Part shown: positions 46,400 to 55,900 of the stretch, piece by piece
Layout: every line of letters starts with the position of its first letter
Numbering within the stretch: the first letter of the stretch is position 1
Source: Pedobacter petrophilus
GTDB taxonomy: Bacteria; Bacteroidota; Bacteroidia; Sphingobacteriales; Sphingobacteriaceae
DNA length: 64,000 bases
Reading direction: 5' to 3'
NCBI RefSeq assembly: GCF_009674725.1
Contig: NZ_WKKH01000022.1
Coordinates: forward strand, 16,197 to 80,196
The notes under the pieces: model-generated
The model's input: the letters and a program-made list of their open reading frames with translations, nothing else
Database searches by the model: none
What the model was told of the DNA's origin: nothing
Position numbers and translations under genes: made by a program

Positions 46400-47026
46400 T
46401 TATTTTTTATATACAGTTCCTGAAATGAAACTTCCATAGTAAAATTGCTGATCAACTAACGTATAAGTTTTTTTTTTGAACCAGGGATGTATATCAGTTA
46501 GTCTGTTTGTTTCGACAATGCCAATCATTTTAAAGAAAGCGTACATTGATTTTAACAGGAGTGATTTCCACCATTTACCATTTTTAGAATTTAATGAAAA
46601 ATCAACAAATAACCAAAGGCCAGGTTTCCTGAGTCGATTATCTAAAAAATGAAAAACCTTTCCGGCCCGCTTTTCAGCGAAGTTATCAAACAGAAATGGG
46701 GTTAGAACCACATCAAAAAGTTGATCAGTCTCAAAATCCTCAACTCCGAGATTGATAAATTCTACTTTATTGTCTTTAAAATCTCTCGTTTGCGAAAGTG
46801 CAATCATTTTTTGTGAGATTTCGACATATACCACATGCAAGCCAGAGGGATGAACTTTGGCAAGTTCTTCCAAAATCCATCCCGTACCACCACCAACTAT
46901 AAGTATGGAACTATTTCCGGAAATATATTTTAGCTGATCGGTCTGTGCCTGAACCTGCGATTTAAAAAACACCAATCTGCTTAAGAAATCATATTGATTG
47001 GCTATTTTATCGTAGTTGTTGACCAA
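46400..47026 (-). CDS. Class I SAM-dependent methyltransferase
   Basis: A 208-residue protein with the Rossmann methyltransferase motif I (SILIVGGGTGWILEEL, about residues 40-55), an acidic motif II end (VVYVEISQKMIALS), and a post-motif region DVVLTPFLFDNFAEK. The substrate is unknown. It lies 66 bases downstream of the UbiA-like gene on the same strand and could act in lipid or quinone modification, but that is only neighbourhood inference. The C-terminal part is hydrophobic and basic (KWWKSLLLKSMYAFFKMIG). Confidence 0.8.
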   Translation of the reverse strand: MVNNYDKIANQYDFLSRLVFFKSQVQAQTDQLKYISGNSSILIVGGGTGWILEELAKVHPSGLHVVYVEISQKMIALSQTRDFKDNKVEFINLGVEDFETDQLFDVVLTPFLFDNFAEKRAGKVFHFLDNRLRKPGLWLFVDFSLNSKNGKWWKSLLLKSMYAFFKMIGIVETNRLTDIHPWFKKKTYTLVDQQFYYGSFISGTVYKK

Positions 47027-47092
47027 GTGCTTAATATTTTAAAGCGTTAAATTACGTATGCTCAGTAACCTTATCTAAAGGCTGGGTTTTAC

Positions 47093-48004
47093 TTAATGAA
47101 CAAACTGCATGCCGATGATTCCACACAAAGCCTTAAACAAAATCAAGCCATCAATCACCATTAAATAGTAAAGGATATTTTTTCGCCGATGCATGGAATA
47201 CGCAACGTAAATGGTTAACATGAAGGGCAACACATTACATAGCACCTGTGGCAGCCCAAACCCCTTATAGTCTGCAAAAACACCTAATGAAATTAAACCA
47301 ACCAGCAATAACGGAATTAAGATGCTGAAAATAGTTTTACGGAGTCCGTAGCGTACCACGAAAGTGCGCAAATGTTTATTTGCATCAGTAGGATAATCTT
47401 TGATATCAAAAATAATAGCATTAACTGTGCAAAACATCCAGTTTTTAATGAAAAGCCAGGTCCACAAAACAGAGTCATGATAACCGATTCCGGTTTCGAT
47501 TTTCAGCATAATCAAGGGCAGTACATTGGCGCAACATGCCCACACAAAACCGATTACAAAAGCCTTGAGCCAGCCGGTGTTTCTCAAATTAAATTTTAAA
47601 AATGACCTGGGCAACAGACCATAATATAGTGCTCCGGCGATAATGATAATAATGATTGCCAGCCAGTAAAGAGCCGGAAGATTTAAGATATGTTGGTAAT
47701 TTTGATAAAACAAATTGAGCGATAAGAATATGCAAAACACAAAAAGTAAAAGCTGACTCCAGCCGATAATTTTTTTATGTTCGAAATACCACTGTGTTCT
47801 GAGATTAGTTGCTGAGGGCTGATTAGAGACTTTATTATAGGCGTAGATGTAATAGATAGTTGGTGCTAAAAAAAGCAACAGGTAATAATTCAGAGAATTG
47901 AAGGGAAGGCGCAACTGGTAGGTTGCCTCCACGGTTAACGCCACTGCTAAAATGCCGACAAAGTAATTCCCGAAGAAAATAAACCGAACAATTTTATTCA
48001 ACAT
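47093..48004 (-). CDS. UbiA-like prenyltransferase-family membrane protein
   Basis: A 303-residue protein with eight or nine hydrophobic segments. The second Asp-rich motif typical of UbiA enzymes is present as FDIKDYPTDANKHLRTF (about residues 197-213), where D-x-x-D residues bind the Mg-pyrophosphate of the isoprenoid. The first Asn/Asp motif is less clear (YNKVSNQP near 55). UbiA proteins attach prenyl groups to aromatic or lipid acceptors. In Bacteroidota several such paralogues are of unknown role. It is next to a methyltransferase gene on the same strand. Confidence 0.75.
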   Translation of the reverse strand: MLNKIVRFIFFGNYFVGILAVALTVEATYQLRLPFNSLNYYLLLFLAPTIYYIYAYNKVSNQPSATNLRTQWYFEHKKIIGWSQLLLFVFCIFLSLNLFYQNYQHILNLPALYWLAIIIIIIAGALYYGLLPRSFLKFNLRNTGWLKAFVIGFVWACCANVLPLIMLKIETGIGYHDSVLWTWLFIKNWMFCTVNAIIFDIKDYPTDANKHLRTFVVRYGLRKTIFSILIPLLLVGLISLGVFADYKGFGLPQVLCNVLPFMLTIYVAYSMHRRKNILYYLMVIDGLILFKALCGIIGMQFVH

Positions 48005-48616
48005 TAAAGCACCATTTTTTAATCGCCAATTTCGGATATAAAATTGAATAATTGGCTTGGAAGTTTGAGATTAAAGAAAATAATATATTAATTTTTTTAA
48101 AGTTGATTTTAGTGATTAAGTAAGATTCGATGCCATTTGGTTGTCTTTAATGCATTTGCTACTTGTAAATTGTAAATCGAATTAACCACCCCACCCTGGG
48201 GGCATCCCTTTAAAAAAGAGGGAAATAGCAATTGTAATAACCACCTGGCATCTGCTATTCGAACGGCCTGGTCAATTTTTCGGGATGGCACTATCTGGGC
48301 CTACCCCTAACTTTAACAGAAAAACGGCGTAGCCCTCATGAATACCATTAAAAACATATAAACTATATGAATAATTGCGAGCCGGCACTTTTGTTCCTTT
48401 TGGTTTCAATAGGGAATAAGCCCGTCCGGCAAAGACAAGAATACCTCATTAATTTCAGCAACTTAAAATATTCTGTTATTTAGTAAATGATGGCTCGGAC
48501 TTCATTGTTTTCAGATGCTTCGTACATCAGGACGACAGCAATGAACTATAGCGACCGCTATAAAACCCCTTAAGGCTAAGCCACTGCTTCTAAAAGAAAA
48601 ATCAATCATATAAACT
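48005..48616. other. Intergenic region without a recognisable gene
   Basis: This 612-base spacer contains degenerate C/G-rich repeat remnants (CCACCCTGGGGGCATCCC near 48187) and a small dyad TATAGCG/CGCTATA near 48553. Short open frames here have no Bacteroidota-like composition or start context. I see no RNA gene. Confidence 0.5.
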
Positions 48617-48646
48617 AAAAAAGCCTCTCAGTTTCCTGAAAGGCTT
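48617..48646 (-). terminator. Terminator of the tRNA-Val operon
   Basis: On the minus strand AGCCTTTCAG pairs with CTGAGAGGCT across a GAAA tetraloop, followed by TTTTTT. It is 5 bases after the 3' end of the second tRNA-Val gene. Confidence 0.92.
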
Positions 48647-48650
48647 AGTG

Positions 48651-48725
48651 TGGGAAATGAGGGGTTCGAACCCCCGACCCCCTCGGTGTAAACGAGGTGC
48701 TCTGAACCAGCTGAGCTAATTTCCC
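48651..48725 (-). tRNA. tRNA-Val (anticodon TAC)
   Basis: A 75-nt cloverleaf begins GGGAAATTAGCTCAG and has the anticodon loop TTTACAC between CCTCG and CGAGG, the T-loop TTCGAAC, and the acceptor end ATTTCCC plus discriminator A. No CCA is encoded. It is identical to the copy at 48861-48935 and followed by a terminator. Confidence 0.97.
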
Positions 48726-48744
48726 TGATCTTACTATTAACTCC

Positions 48745-48807
48745 TTTAAATCCGACCCTCCCGACTGATAATGTCGGGATGCTCTGAACCAGCTGAGCTA
48801 ATTTCCC
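48745..48807 (-). pseudogene. Truncated, chimeric tRNA copy between the tRNA-Val genes
   Basis: The 5' half (48774-48807) is the same as the tRNA-Val genes: GGGAAATTAGCTCAGCTGG and the following D-arm bases. The anticodon arm, however, is CCCGAC-ATTATCA-GTCGGG, which would present TAT. The 3' part (GGTCGGATTTAAAGGAG) lacks the TTCGAAC T-loop and the acceptor 3' strand. It cannot fold into a functional tRNA. Confidence 0.75.
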
Positions 48808-48860
48808 TTTTTTGAAAAGGCTTTTATTATTAATAATCTTTCAAATCCTTGAAAGTTGTG

Positions 48861-48935
48861 TGGGAAATGAGGGGTTCGAACCCCCGACCCCCTCGGTGTA
48901 AACGAGGTGCTCTGAACCAGCTGAGCTAATTTCCC
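48861..48935 (-). tRNA. tRNA-Val (anticodon TAC)
   Basis: An identical 75-nt copy of the tRNA at 48651-48725, with the same TAC anticodon and no encoded CCA. It is probably transcribed first in a minus-strand tRNA operon. Confidence 0.97.
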
Positions 48936-48998
48936 TTTCCTTTTGGGAATGCAAATATAGCGCTATAATCTTGTTTCGCAAATCTTTTTTATTTTTTT

Positions 48999-49724
48999 TC
49001 ACCTTAATAATGTTTCCAGTATTTTATGTGATTGCACTTCCCCGAACGACGCCGTATGTAAGGTATAGAAAACCAATATCTTATCTAAAAGAAACCTTCT
49101 CCGTGCATTACTCATTTTTATTTCAGAAATTTTTTCAAGAGGGGTATTAAAAAGTGAAATAAAGCTAAGTGAATCTTCCAATTGAAGATAATTCGAATGA
49201 ATGGGCACCCGAGACACAAACTCTCCTTCCTGCAAATCGAAATAAACCTGATCACTTCGTTTTTTCTCATTTGGAGAAAAGCCCAGAAAACGCGTTAGTT
49301 TCAATAAAAATGACAAATGAAAATTTGGATTAATTTCTTCCACCTCATCAAACCAGGCTATCGAATTGAAAATATAATCGAACAGGCTTTCATCAGCAGC
49401 TTGCTGCCTGATACTCTTATAAAGCACTTCATTAAGGAAGATGACAATGCTGGTCTTAACGATATCATATGGAATGGTTTTGAAAACCGGTGTTTGCCTC
49501 AACTCAGAAACCCGCTGGATATTGGTATTTGCTTTATGATAAACCACCATATCCAGTAAATGCAGTGACTGAAGCATATTCATTTTAATCTTCGCCTTTG
49601 GCTTTTTAACGCCGTTGATCAGATATGACTGCATCCCAAATTTATCGGTAAGCACCTGAACAATTACGCTGGTTTCGCTATAATTTGTGGTTTTTAAAAC
49701 AATGCCTTTTACCTTATGCAACAT
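48999..49724 (-). CDS. recO: DNA repair protein RecO
   Basis: A 241-residue cytoplasmic protein. The N-terminal OB-fold begins KVKGIVLKTTNYSETSVIVQVLTDKFG, which is the family signature, then SYLINGVKK. The helical C-terminal domain follows (DYIFNSIAWFD, HLSFLLKLTRFLGFSPN). RecO anneals single strands and loads RecA with RecR. Zinc-binding cysteines of some RecO proteins are absent, as is usual in Bacteroidota. It is monocistronic and divergent from the exporter gene. Confidence 0.95.
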   Translation of the reverse strand: MLHKVKGIVLKTTNYSETSVIVQVLTDKFGMQSYLINGVKKPKAKIKMNMLQSLHLLDMVVYHKANTNIQRVSELRQTPVFKTIPYDIVKTSIVIFLNEVLYKSIRQQAADESLFDYIFNSIAWFDEVEEINPNFHLSFLLKLTRFLGFSPNEKKRSDQVYFDLQEGEFVSRVPIHSNYLQLEDSLSFISLFNTPLEKISEIKMSNARRRFLLDKILVFYTLHTASFGEVQSHKILETLLR

Positions 49725-49743
49725 CCTACAGAAACGTTTTCTT

Positions 49744-49751
49744 CAAAAGTA
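49744..49751 (-). promoter_or_regulatory. Bacteroidota -7 promoter element for recO
   Basis: The minus strand reads TACTTTTG (consensus TAnnTTTG), 20 bases before the recO start codon. The -33 site is unclear. Confidence 0.4.
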
Positions 49752-49806
49752 TACTATTTGCGCAAATTTAATTGCGCCAAAAGTTATTCCGATTTATAAA
49801 TAAGAT

Positions 49807-49814
49807 TAGTTTTG
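49807..49814 (+). promoter_or_regulatory. Bacteroidota -7 promoter element for the exporter gene
   Basis: TAGTTTTG matches TAnnTTTG, 31 bases before the ATG at 49845. The -33 site is unclear. Confidence 0.4.
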
Positions 49815-49844
49815 TCGATATCATTAAATTAAACCAGACAACAC

Positions 49845-52196
49845 ATGTGGGTAAAGCTATCGAGGTTTATTCTTCAGAACCGTATTGCCATTATTGCTTT
49901 TTTTGTATTGGGAACAGTTTTCATGGCTTATCAGGCCAAACATGTAAAGCTTTCGTATACAGGCAGTAAAATTTTACCGGTTACGGATAGCGCATTCGTA
50001 AAATATAATGCTTTTAAGAAAACTTTCGGAGAAGATGGCAGCGTAATGGTGGTCGGCATCCAATCGCCTGATATTTTTAGAAAGGAGATTTACAATCAAT
50101 GGGTACAGCTTTCTAACGACATTCAAAAACTAAGAGGCATAAAGCAAGTACTGTCTTCCGGCAGGATATTTCAACTGCAAAAAGACACTGTTGCACAAAA
50201 ATTTACCCTGAAAGCAATTCCTGGTGGCTTGATAAAAACGGATGCAGAAATGGATTCGATAAAAAACACACTTTATAACACGCCATTCTTCGAAGGATTG
50301 GTTTACAACAAGCAAAACGCCACCTTAATGGCTATTACTTTCGATACCAGAATTTTAAACTCAGCTGCGCGTAATCCTATTTTAAAACAGATTGAAGAAA
50401 AAGCAAAAGCCTTCCAGCAAAAAACTAATATTCAGGTTCATATTTCTGGTTTGCCTTATATCCGCACTGCGGTAAGCAAGCTCGTAAGCAATGAATTTGT
50501 ATTGTTTTTGGGTTTATCGATTCTCGTTTCGGCATTAATCCTCTTGTTTTTCTTCCGAAAATTTTATGCAGTCTTCTTCCCGATCCTGGTCGTGATTATG
50601 GGGGTGATCTGGAGCATTGGCACGTTAGTTTTATTCGGATTCGAACTAACCATTTTGACTGGGTTAATTCCACCACTGATTGTAATTATCGGAATCCCGA
50701 ACAGTATTTTATTACTAAATAAATACCAGAACGAACTGAGAAAACATGGCGACAAACAACGAGCTTTAAGCATCACTATTGAAAGGATTGCAGTTACCAC
50801 ACTAATTGCAAACATTACGGCAGCGATCGGTTTCGGGGTATTATATTTTACCGGAAGTGAGTTATTGATGCAGTTTGGCAGTGTCGCTTCTATTAATGTA
50901 ATGATTACCTGGCTGATGTGCCTTTGTTTAATTCCGATTATTTTCAGCTATTTACCAGCTCCAAAACTGAAAGCACAAACCCATGTGGAAGAAGGTTTCT
51001 TACACAGATTATTGGTAAAAACAGATCACCTGGTTCAGCAGAAAAGCAGTTTGATTTATGTCGGCACGATTGTAATTTCCATCGTTGCCGTTATTGGTGT
51101 AATGAAAATTAATGTGAACGGTTACGTAGTTGATGATCTTCCTAAAAACTCTGGTATCTTAACGGATCTCAAATTCTTCGAGAAAAATTTTGAAGGCATT
51201 TTACCTTTAGAAGTTAGTGTTGATACCAGGAAAAAGAATGGCGTTTTTAACCTTACCAATCTTAAAAGAATAGAGAAACTGGAAAAAATGATTTCGGCTT
51301 ATCCAGAGTTTTCACGCCCGATTTCGGTTAATATGGGTTTGAAATATGCCACTCAGGCTTTTTATAATAATGATTCTACCTTCTTCCGCCTGCCGGATAA
51401 TATGGAAAAGAACTTTATTCTTACCTACATTGCGAGTGGAGGAAAAGGCAATGCGAGTTTGCTAACCAACTTTGTAAGTAAGGGAAATCAAAGCACCAGG
51501 ATCAGTTTTCAAATGGCAGATGTTGGCTCAAAACGCCTGGATGCAATTATGGCAGAATTGAAACCACGCATCGACAGTATTTTACCTCCTGCGAAGTTTG
51601 ATGTGGAACTTACCGGTTCAAGCGTAATCTTTTCTAAAGGAACGGATTATATGCTCAAACACCTGTTCGAAAGCATTGGTCTGGCCATTATCCTGATTTC
51701 ACTTTTACGCCTTGCTCAATTTAAAAGCCTGGGCATTATGTTCATCTCCCTCCTGCCTAATATAGTTCCGCTTATCATTACTGCCGGAATCATGGGCTAC
51801 TTCGATATTTCATTAAAACCTTCAACGATTTTAATTTTTACCATTGCTTTCGGCCTGGCTTCAGATCAAACGATCTATTTCCTCACACGTTATCAGCAAG
51901 AATTAAATCTGACAAATTTTTCCGTTCCAAAAGTAGTAACCGATACGATCACAGAAACGGGGGTAAGTATGACACATATTGCCTTAATCTTATTTTTTGG
52001 TTTTGGGATTTTCACCGCATCAACTTTCGGCGGAACGGTAATTTTAGGACTATTGCTCTCTATTACGCTGTTTGTAGCACTAATTTTTAACTTAACCCTA
52101 TTGCCTGCCCTGGTGCTATGGCTAGATAAAAAGAAAGTAAGAAATTTTGTTTCTGATGATGAATCGGCACGAAATGCCGGGGAATTTGATCACTAA
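49845..52196 (+). CDS. RND/MMPL-family transporter
   Basis: A 783-residue inner-membrane protein with the RND layout: one N-terminal membrane helix (about 13-32), a large periplasmic loop (33-215), five or six helices (217-385, with ILTGLIPPLIVIIGIPNSIL and an FGVLYFTGSELLMQFG sterol-sensing-like part), a second loop (420-610), and a second helix set (615-765, with LASDQTIYFLTRYQQE). The MMPL branch exports or moves lipids and other hydrophobic molecules in some bacteria. No periplasmic adaptor or outer-membrane factor gene is adjacent. The substrate is unknown. Confidence 0.9.
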   Translation: MWVKLSRFILQNRIAIIAFFVLGTVFMAYQAKHVKLSYTGSKILPVTDSAFVKYNAFKKTFGEDGSVMVVGIQSPDIFRKEIYNQWVQLSNDIQKLRGIKQVLSSGRIFQLQKDTVAQKFTLKAIPGGLIKTDAEMDSIKNTLYNTPFFEGLVYNKQNATLMAITFDTRILNSAARNPILKQIEEKAKAFQQKTNIQVHISGLPYIRTAVSKLVSNEFVLFLGLSILVSALILLFFFRKFYAVFFPILVVIMGVIWSIGTLVLFGFELTILTGLIPPLIVIIGIPNSILLLNKYQNELRKHGDKQRALSITIERIAVTTLIANITAAIGFGVLYFTGSELLMQFGSVASINVMITWLMCLCLIPIIFSYLPAPKLKAQTHVEEGFLHRLLVKTDHLVQQKSSLIYVGTIVISIVAVIGVMKINVNGYVVDDLPKNSGILTDLKFFEKNFEGILPLEVSVDTRKKNGVFNLTNLKRIEKLEKMISAYPEFSRPISVNMGLKYATQAFYNNDSTFFRLPDNMEKNFILTYIASGGKGNASLLTNFVSKGNQSTRISFQMADVGSKRLDAIMAELKPRIDSILPPAKFDVELTGSSVIFSKGTDYMLKHLFESIGLAIILISLLRLAQFKSLGIMFISLLPNIVPLIITAGIMGYFDISLKPSTILIFTIAFGLASDQTIYFLTRYQQELNLTNFSVPKVVTDTITETGVSMTHIALILFFGFGIFTASTFGGTVILGLLLSITLFVALIFNLTLLPALVLWLDKKKVRNFVSDDESARNAGEFDH

Positions 52197-52243
52197 ATGG
52201 TTAGGCTGTATTTGATTGTCTTAGAACCTTTCCAAAGACCAAT

Positions 52244-52268
52244 TAGCTATGGGTTAAACCCATAGCTA
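52244..52268. repeat. Perfect 12-bp palindrome (TAGCTATGGGTT arms)
   Basis: TAGCTATGGGTT and AACCCATAGCTA flank one A. It starts 48 bases after the exporter stop and belongs to a cluster of intergenic hairpins. Confidence 0.85.
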
Positions 52269-52309
52269 CCAAAAGGCTATAATTAATACCTAATTGACAA
52301 TTTCAACAG

Positions 52310-52336
52310 TTAGCCGGGGGTTTACCCACCCGGTTA
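52310..52336. repeat. GTTAGCCGGGGGTTTACCCACCCGGTTA-type dyad
   Basis: A second hairpin of the same style as 52244, with CCGGG/CCCGG arms. A third fragment, AACCCCGGGG, is near 52373. The spacer 52197-52407 otherwise has no feature. Confidence 0.6.
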
Positions 52337-52407
52337 TTTCCCGGATTTATTCTGGATTATGTAACCCCTTTAAACCCCGGGGCGATACAAGTTAACTAGG
52401 CTAATAC

Positions 52408-52677
52408 CTATTCGGCCGCTGGCTTTTCTTCCTCATCTACCGGAACTTCTACCGTAGGATCGGTAATAATTTCTGCATTTCCATCATGATCTTTTTTTGC
52501 AAAGAGTATAGGATATAACATCCACAAAGCGCCAACCATTACGAGTATTCCGGCTAAAATCTGCAAGTATCTGGCTCCTTCTACCTCAGAAGCATCTAAA
52601 ACTAAATACAAAATGTAAGCGATTACGCCACCAATAAGAACCAAAACGGCTTTCTGTAATTTCAATAATTTTATCAT
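52408..52677 (-). CDS. Small two-TM membrane protein of unknown function
   Basis: An 89-residue protein with a short basic N-terminus, a first membrane helix (about 9-27, VLVLIGGVIAYILYLVL), a second helix (40-58, ILAGILVMVGALWMLYPIL) and an acidic, Pro-rich tail (TDPTVEVPVDEEEKP). The family is not recognised, though similar small proteins are common in Bacteroidota. The start codon overlaps the stop codon of an apparently frameshifted small membrane ORF upstream (ATGA), suggesting a coupled pair. Confidence 0.7.
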   Translation of the reverse strand: MIKLLKLQKAVLVLIGGVIAYILYLVLDASEVEGARYLQILAGILVMVGALWMLYPILFAKKDHDGNAEIITDPTVEVPVDEEEKPAAE

Positions 52678-52833
52678 CGAGGCTTATTTTTTATAGTAAT
52701 AATATGAATTAAAACACAAACAATTCCCAGAAGTTCTAACATGCCGCATAAATAAAACCCATAGATCACTAAGTTACGATCTGCAGCAGCTGCTAAAACA
52801 AAGATGGGCAAGCCAACTATGGCTAATGTCATA
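52674..52833 (-). pseudogene. Frameshifted small membrane protein, about 52 residues
   Basis: The ATG at 52833 reads MTLAIVGLPIF and then loses frame at a TTTT run around 52797-52801. In the next frame the sequence continues as VLAAAADRNLVIYGFYLCG and a second hydrophobic helix, ending KNKPR and a TGA that overlaps the next start codon (ATGA). Removing one base would give a clean 52-residue two-helix protein. This could be a true one-base insertion, a sequencing error in a homopolymer, or chance. Confidence 0.4.
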
Positions 52834-52908
52834 AACGTTCAACCCGTATTAATTAATTTCAAATCAAAAGTATTTACATGTAAACTACCGAATTTGAGCG
52901 AAAAATTT

Positions 52909-52916
52909 TAACTTTG
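52909..52916 (+). promoter_or_regulatory. Bacteroidota -7 promoter element TAACTTTG for ileS
   Basis: It matches TAnnTTTG and lies 29 bases before the ileS ATG. A TTTG at 52893-52896 is nearer than the usual -33 spacing. Confidence 0.55.
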
Positions 52917-52945
52917 CATCCTTAATTTTTTGAGGTACTTGATTG

Positions 52946-55900
52946 ATGTATAGCGAATTTAAACAATTAGAACTTGCCAAAATAGGGCAGGAAATACTGG
53001 ATTTTTGGAAAAAGGAAAACATCTTTGAGAAAAGTATTTCTTCCCGTCCAAAATCTAATCCGTTTACTTTTTACGAGGGGCCACCGTCTGCAAATGGCAT
53101 GCCGGGGATTCACCACGTAATGTCTCGTGCCATTAAAGATATTTTTTGTCGCTACAAAACAATTAAAGGTTATCAGGTAAAAAGAAAAGCGGGGTGGGAT
53201 ACTCATGGCCTCCCTGTAGAGCTTGGAACTGAAAAAGAATTAGGCATTACCAAAGAGGATATTGGTAAAACCATTTCAATAGAAGACTATAACGAAGCTT
53301 GTAAAAAAACAGTAATGCGCTACACCGATGTGTGGAACGATTTAACTGAACAAATGGGCTATTGGGTAGATATGGATGATCCGTATATTACCTACAAGTC
53401 TAAATACATGGAATCGGTATGGTGGCTTTTGAAACAAATCTACGATAAGGGCTTAATCTATAAAGGTTATACTATCCAGCCTTATTCTCCAAAGGCAGGA
53501 ACCGGATTAAGTTCTCATGAAGTAAATCAGCCTGGTGCATACCGCGATGTAACGGATACCACAATTATTGCACAGTTTAAGGCTCTGCCTGATACACTAC
53601 CCGATTTTTTACAGGGTTTCGGCGATATCTACCTGATGGCATGGACCACTACTCCGTGGACTTTACCATCTAACACGGCCTTAACCGTTGGACCGAAAAT
53701 TGATTACGTTTTAGTAAAAACTTTTAACCAGTACACCTTCCTTCCAACTAACGTAATTTTAGCGAAAAGCCTGGTTGGAAAACAATTCAGCAAGGTTTTC
53801 TTTGAAAGCAATGAAGCAGAAGATTTTACCGGTTTTAAAGCTGGTGATAAGAAAATACCTTATCAAATCCTGGCAGAATGTAAAGGAACCGAGTTGGTTG
53901 GAATCAGATACGAACAGCTTCTAACTTACGCATTGCCCTACCAAAACCCTGAAAATGCTTTCAGGGTAATTTTGGGAGATTTTGTTACGACAGAAGATGG
54001 TACCGGAATTGTACATACGGCCCCAACTTTCGGGGCAGATGATGCTAAAGTCGCTAAAGAAGCAGTGCCGGAAATTCCGCCGATGCTTGTATTAGATGAT
54101 AATGAAATTCCTGTACCGCTCGTAGATTTACAGGGCAGATTTACTAAACATGTGGGTCCTTTTGCCGGCAAATATGTGAAAAATGAATACTACAACGCTG
54201 GCGAAGCGCCTGAAAAATCAGTTGACGTTGAGATCGCCATCTTATTAAAAGAAGAAAACAAAGCTTTTAAAGTAGAAAAATACGTTCACAGTTACCCACA
54301 CAGCTGGAGAACCGATGAGCCACTTTTGTATTACCCGTTAGATAGCTGGTTTATTAAGGTTACAGATGTTAAAGACCGCATGTTCGACCTTAACGAAACC
54401 ATTAACTGGAAACCAAAATCTACCGGTGAAGGTCGTTTTGGCAACTGGTTAAAAAATGCTAACGACTGGAATTTATCACGCTCAAGATATTGGGGAATCC
54501 CTTTACCAATCTGGAGAACTGAAGATAAAAAAGAGGAAGTGCTCATTGGTTCTGTTGAAGAACTTTACCATGCCATTGAAAAGTCGATAGCAGCAGGTTT
54601 CCAAAAAGAAAATCCATTTAAAGGATTTGAAATCGGAAACATGTCGGAAGAAAATTATGACCTTGTCGATCTGCATAAAAATGTGGTAGATGAAATTGTC
54701 TTGGTTTCTCCATCCGGCAAACCAATGAGTCGCGAAAGCGATTTAATTGATGTTTGGTTTGACTCCGGTTCAATGCCTTATGCACAATGGCATTATCCTT
54801 TTGAAAACAAGGAAAAGATTGACAAAAACGAAGATTTCCCTGCAGATTTCATCGCTGAAGGTGTAGATCAGACACGTGGTTGGTTTTACACCTTACATGC
54901 CATCTCTACGCTTGTTTTTGATAAGGTAGCTTATAAAAACGTAGTTTCAAACGGATTGGTACTTGATAAAAACGGACAGAAAATGTCTAAGCGTTTGGGC
55001 AATGCAGCAGACCCATTTGCCACCATCAAAGAATATGGTGCTGATGCCACACGCTGGTACATGATCTCGAATGCTAACCCCTGGGATAACTTAAAGTTCG
55101 ACATTGAGGGAATTGCCGAGGTTCGCCGTAAGTTTTTTGGTACGCTTTATAATACTTATGCATTCTTCGCATTATATGCCAACATTGATAAGTTTGAAAT
55201 CGATAAGAATAACTTAAGTAAAGTTGAAGACCGTACGGAGTTAGACCGTTGGATTTTATCATTATTACAAAATCTGATTAATGAGGTTGATGAAAGCTAC
55301 AATGCTTACGAACCGACAAAAGCAACACGTGCAATTCAGGCTTTTGTAGATGAACATTTAAGTAACTGGTACATCAGGTTGAGTCGCCGCCGTTTCTGGA
55401 AAGGTGAAATGACAGATGATAAACGTGCCGCTTACGAAACGCTTTATACTTGCTTAGAAACTTTAGCACAGCTGATGAGTCCTGTGGCGCCGTTCTTTGC
55501 AGATTGGTTATACCGAAATTTAACTGTTACCGATAAAACTGCCGAGCAATCCGTTCACTTAACCTTGTGGAATGAAGCAAACCAGGATTTAATTGATAAT
55601 GCTTTGAATGAAAGAATGCTTTACGCTCAAAATATTTCTTCGATGGTTTTATCATTGAGAAAAAAATCGAGCATCAATGTTCGTCAGCCATTAGCGAAAA
55701 TCTTAATCCCGTCGTTGAATGGAGATTTTGAACAGAAAATTTCAAAAGTTGCAGATTACATCCTTTCCGAAACGAATGTGAAGCACATTGAATTCATCAC
55801 CGATACGCATGGCATCGTGAAGAAAAAACTTAAACCAAACTTTAAATCTTTAGGTAAAAAAGTTGGTAAGGATATGAGCATAGTGAAAGAAGCTTTAGAG

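Noticed and set aside
48109..48291. Open frame of 60 codons in the spacer before the tRNA genes
   Set aside because: Composition and start context are unlike a gene, and it overlaps degenerate repeat sequence.
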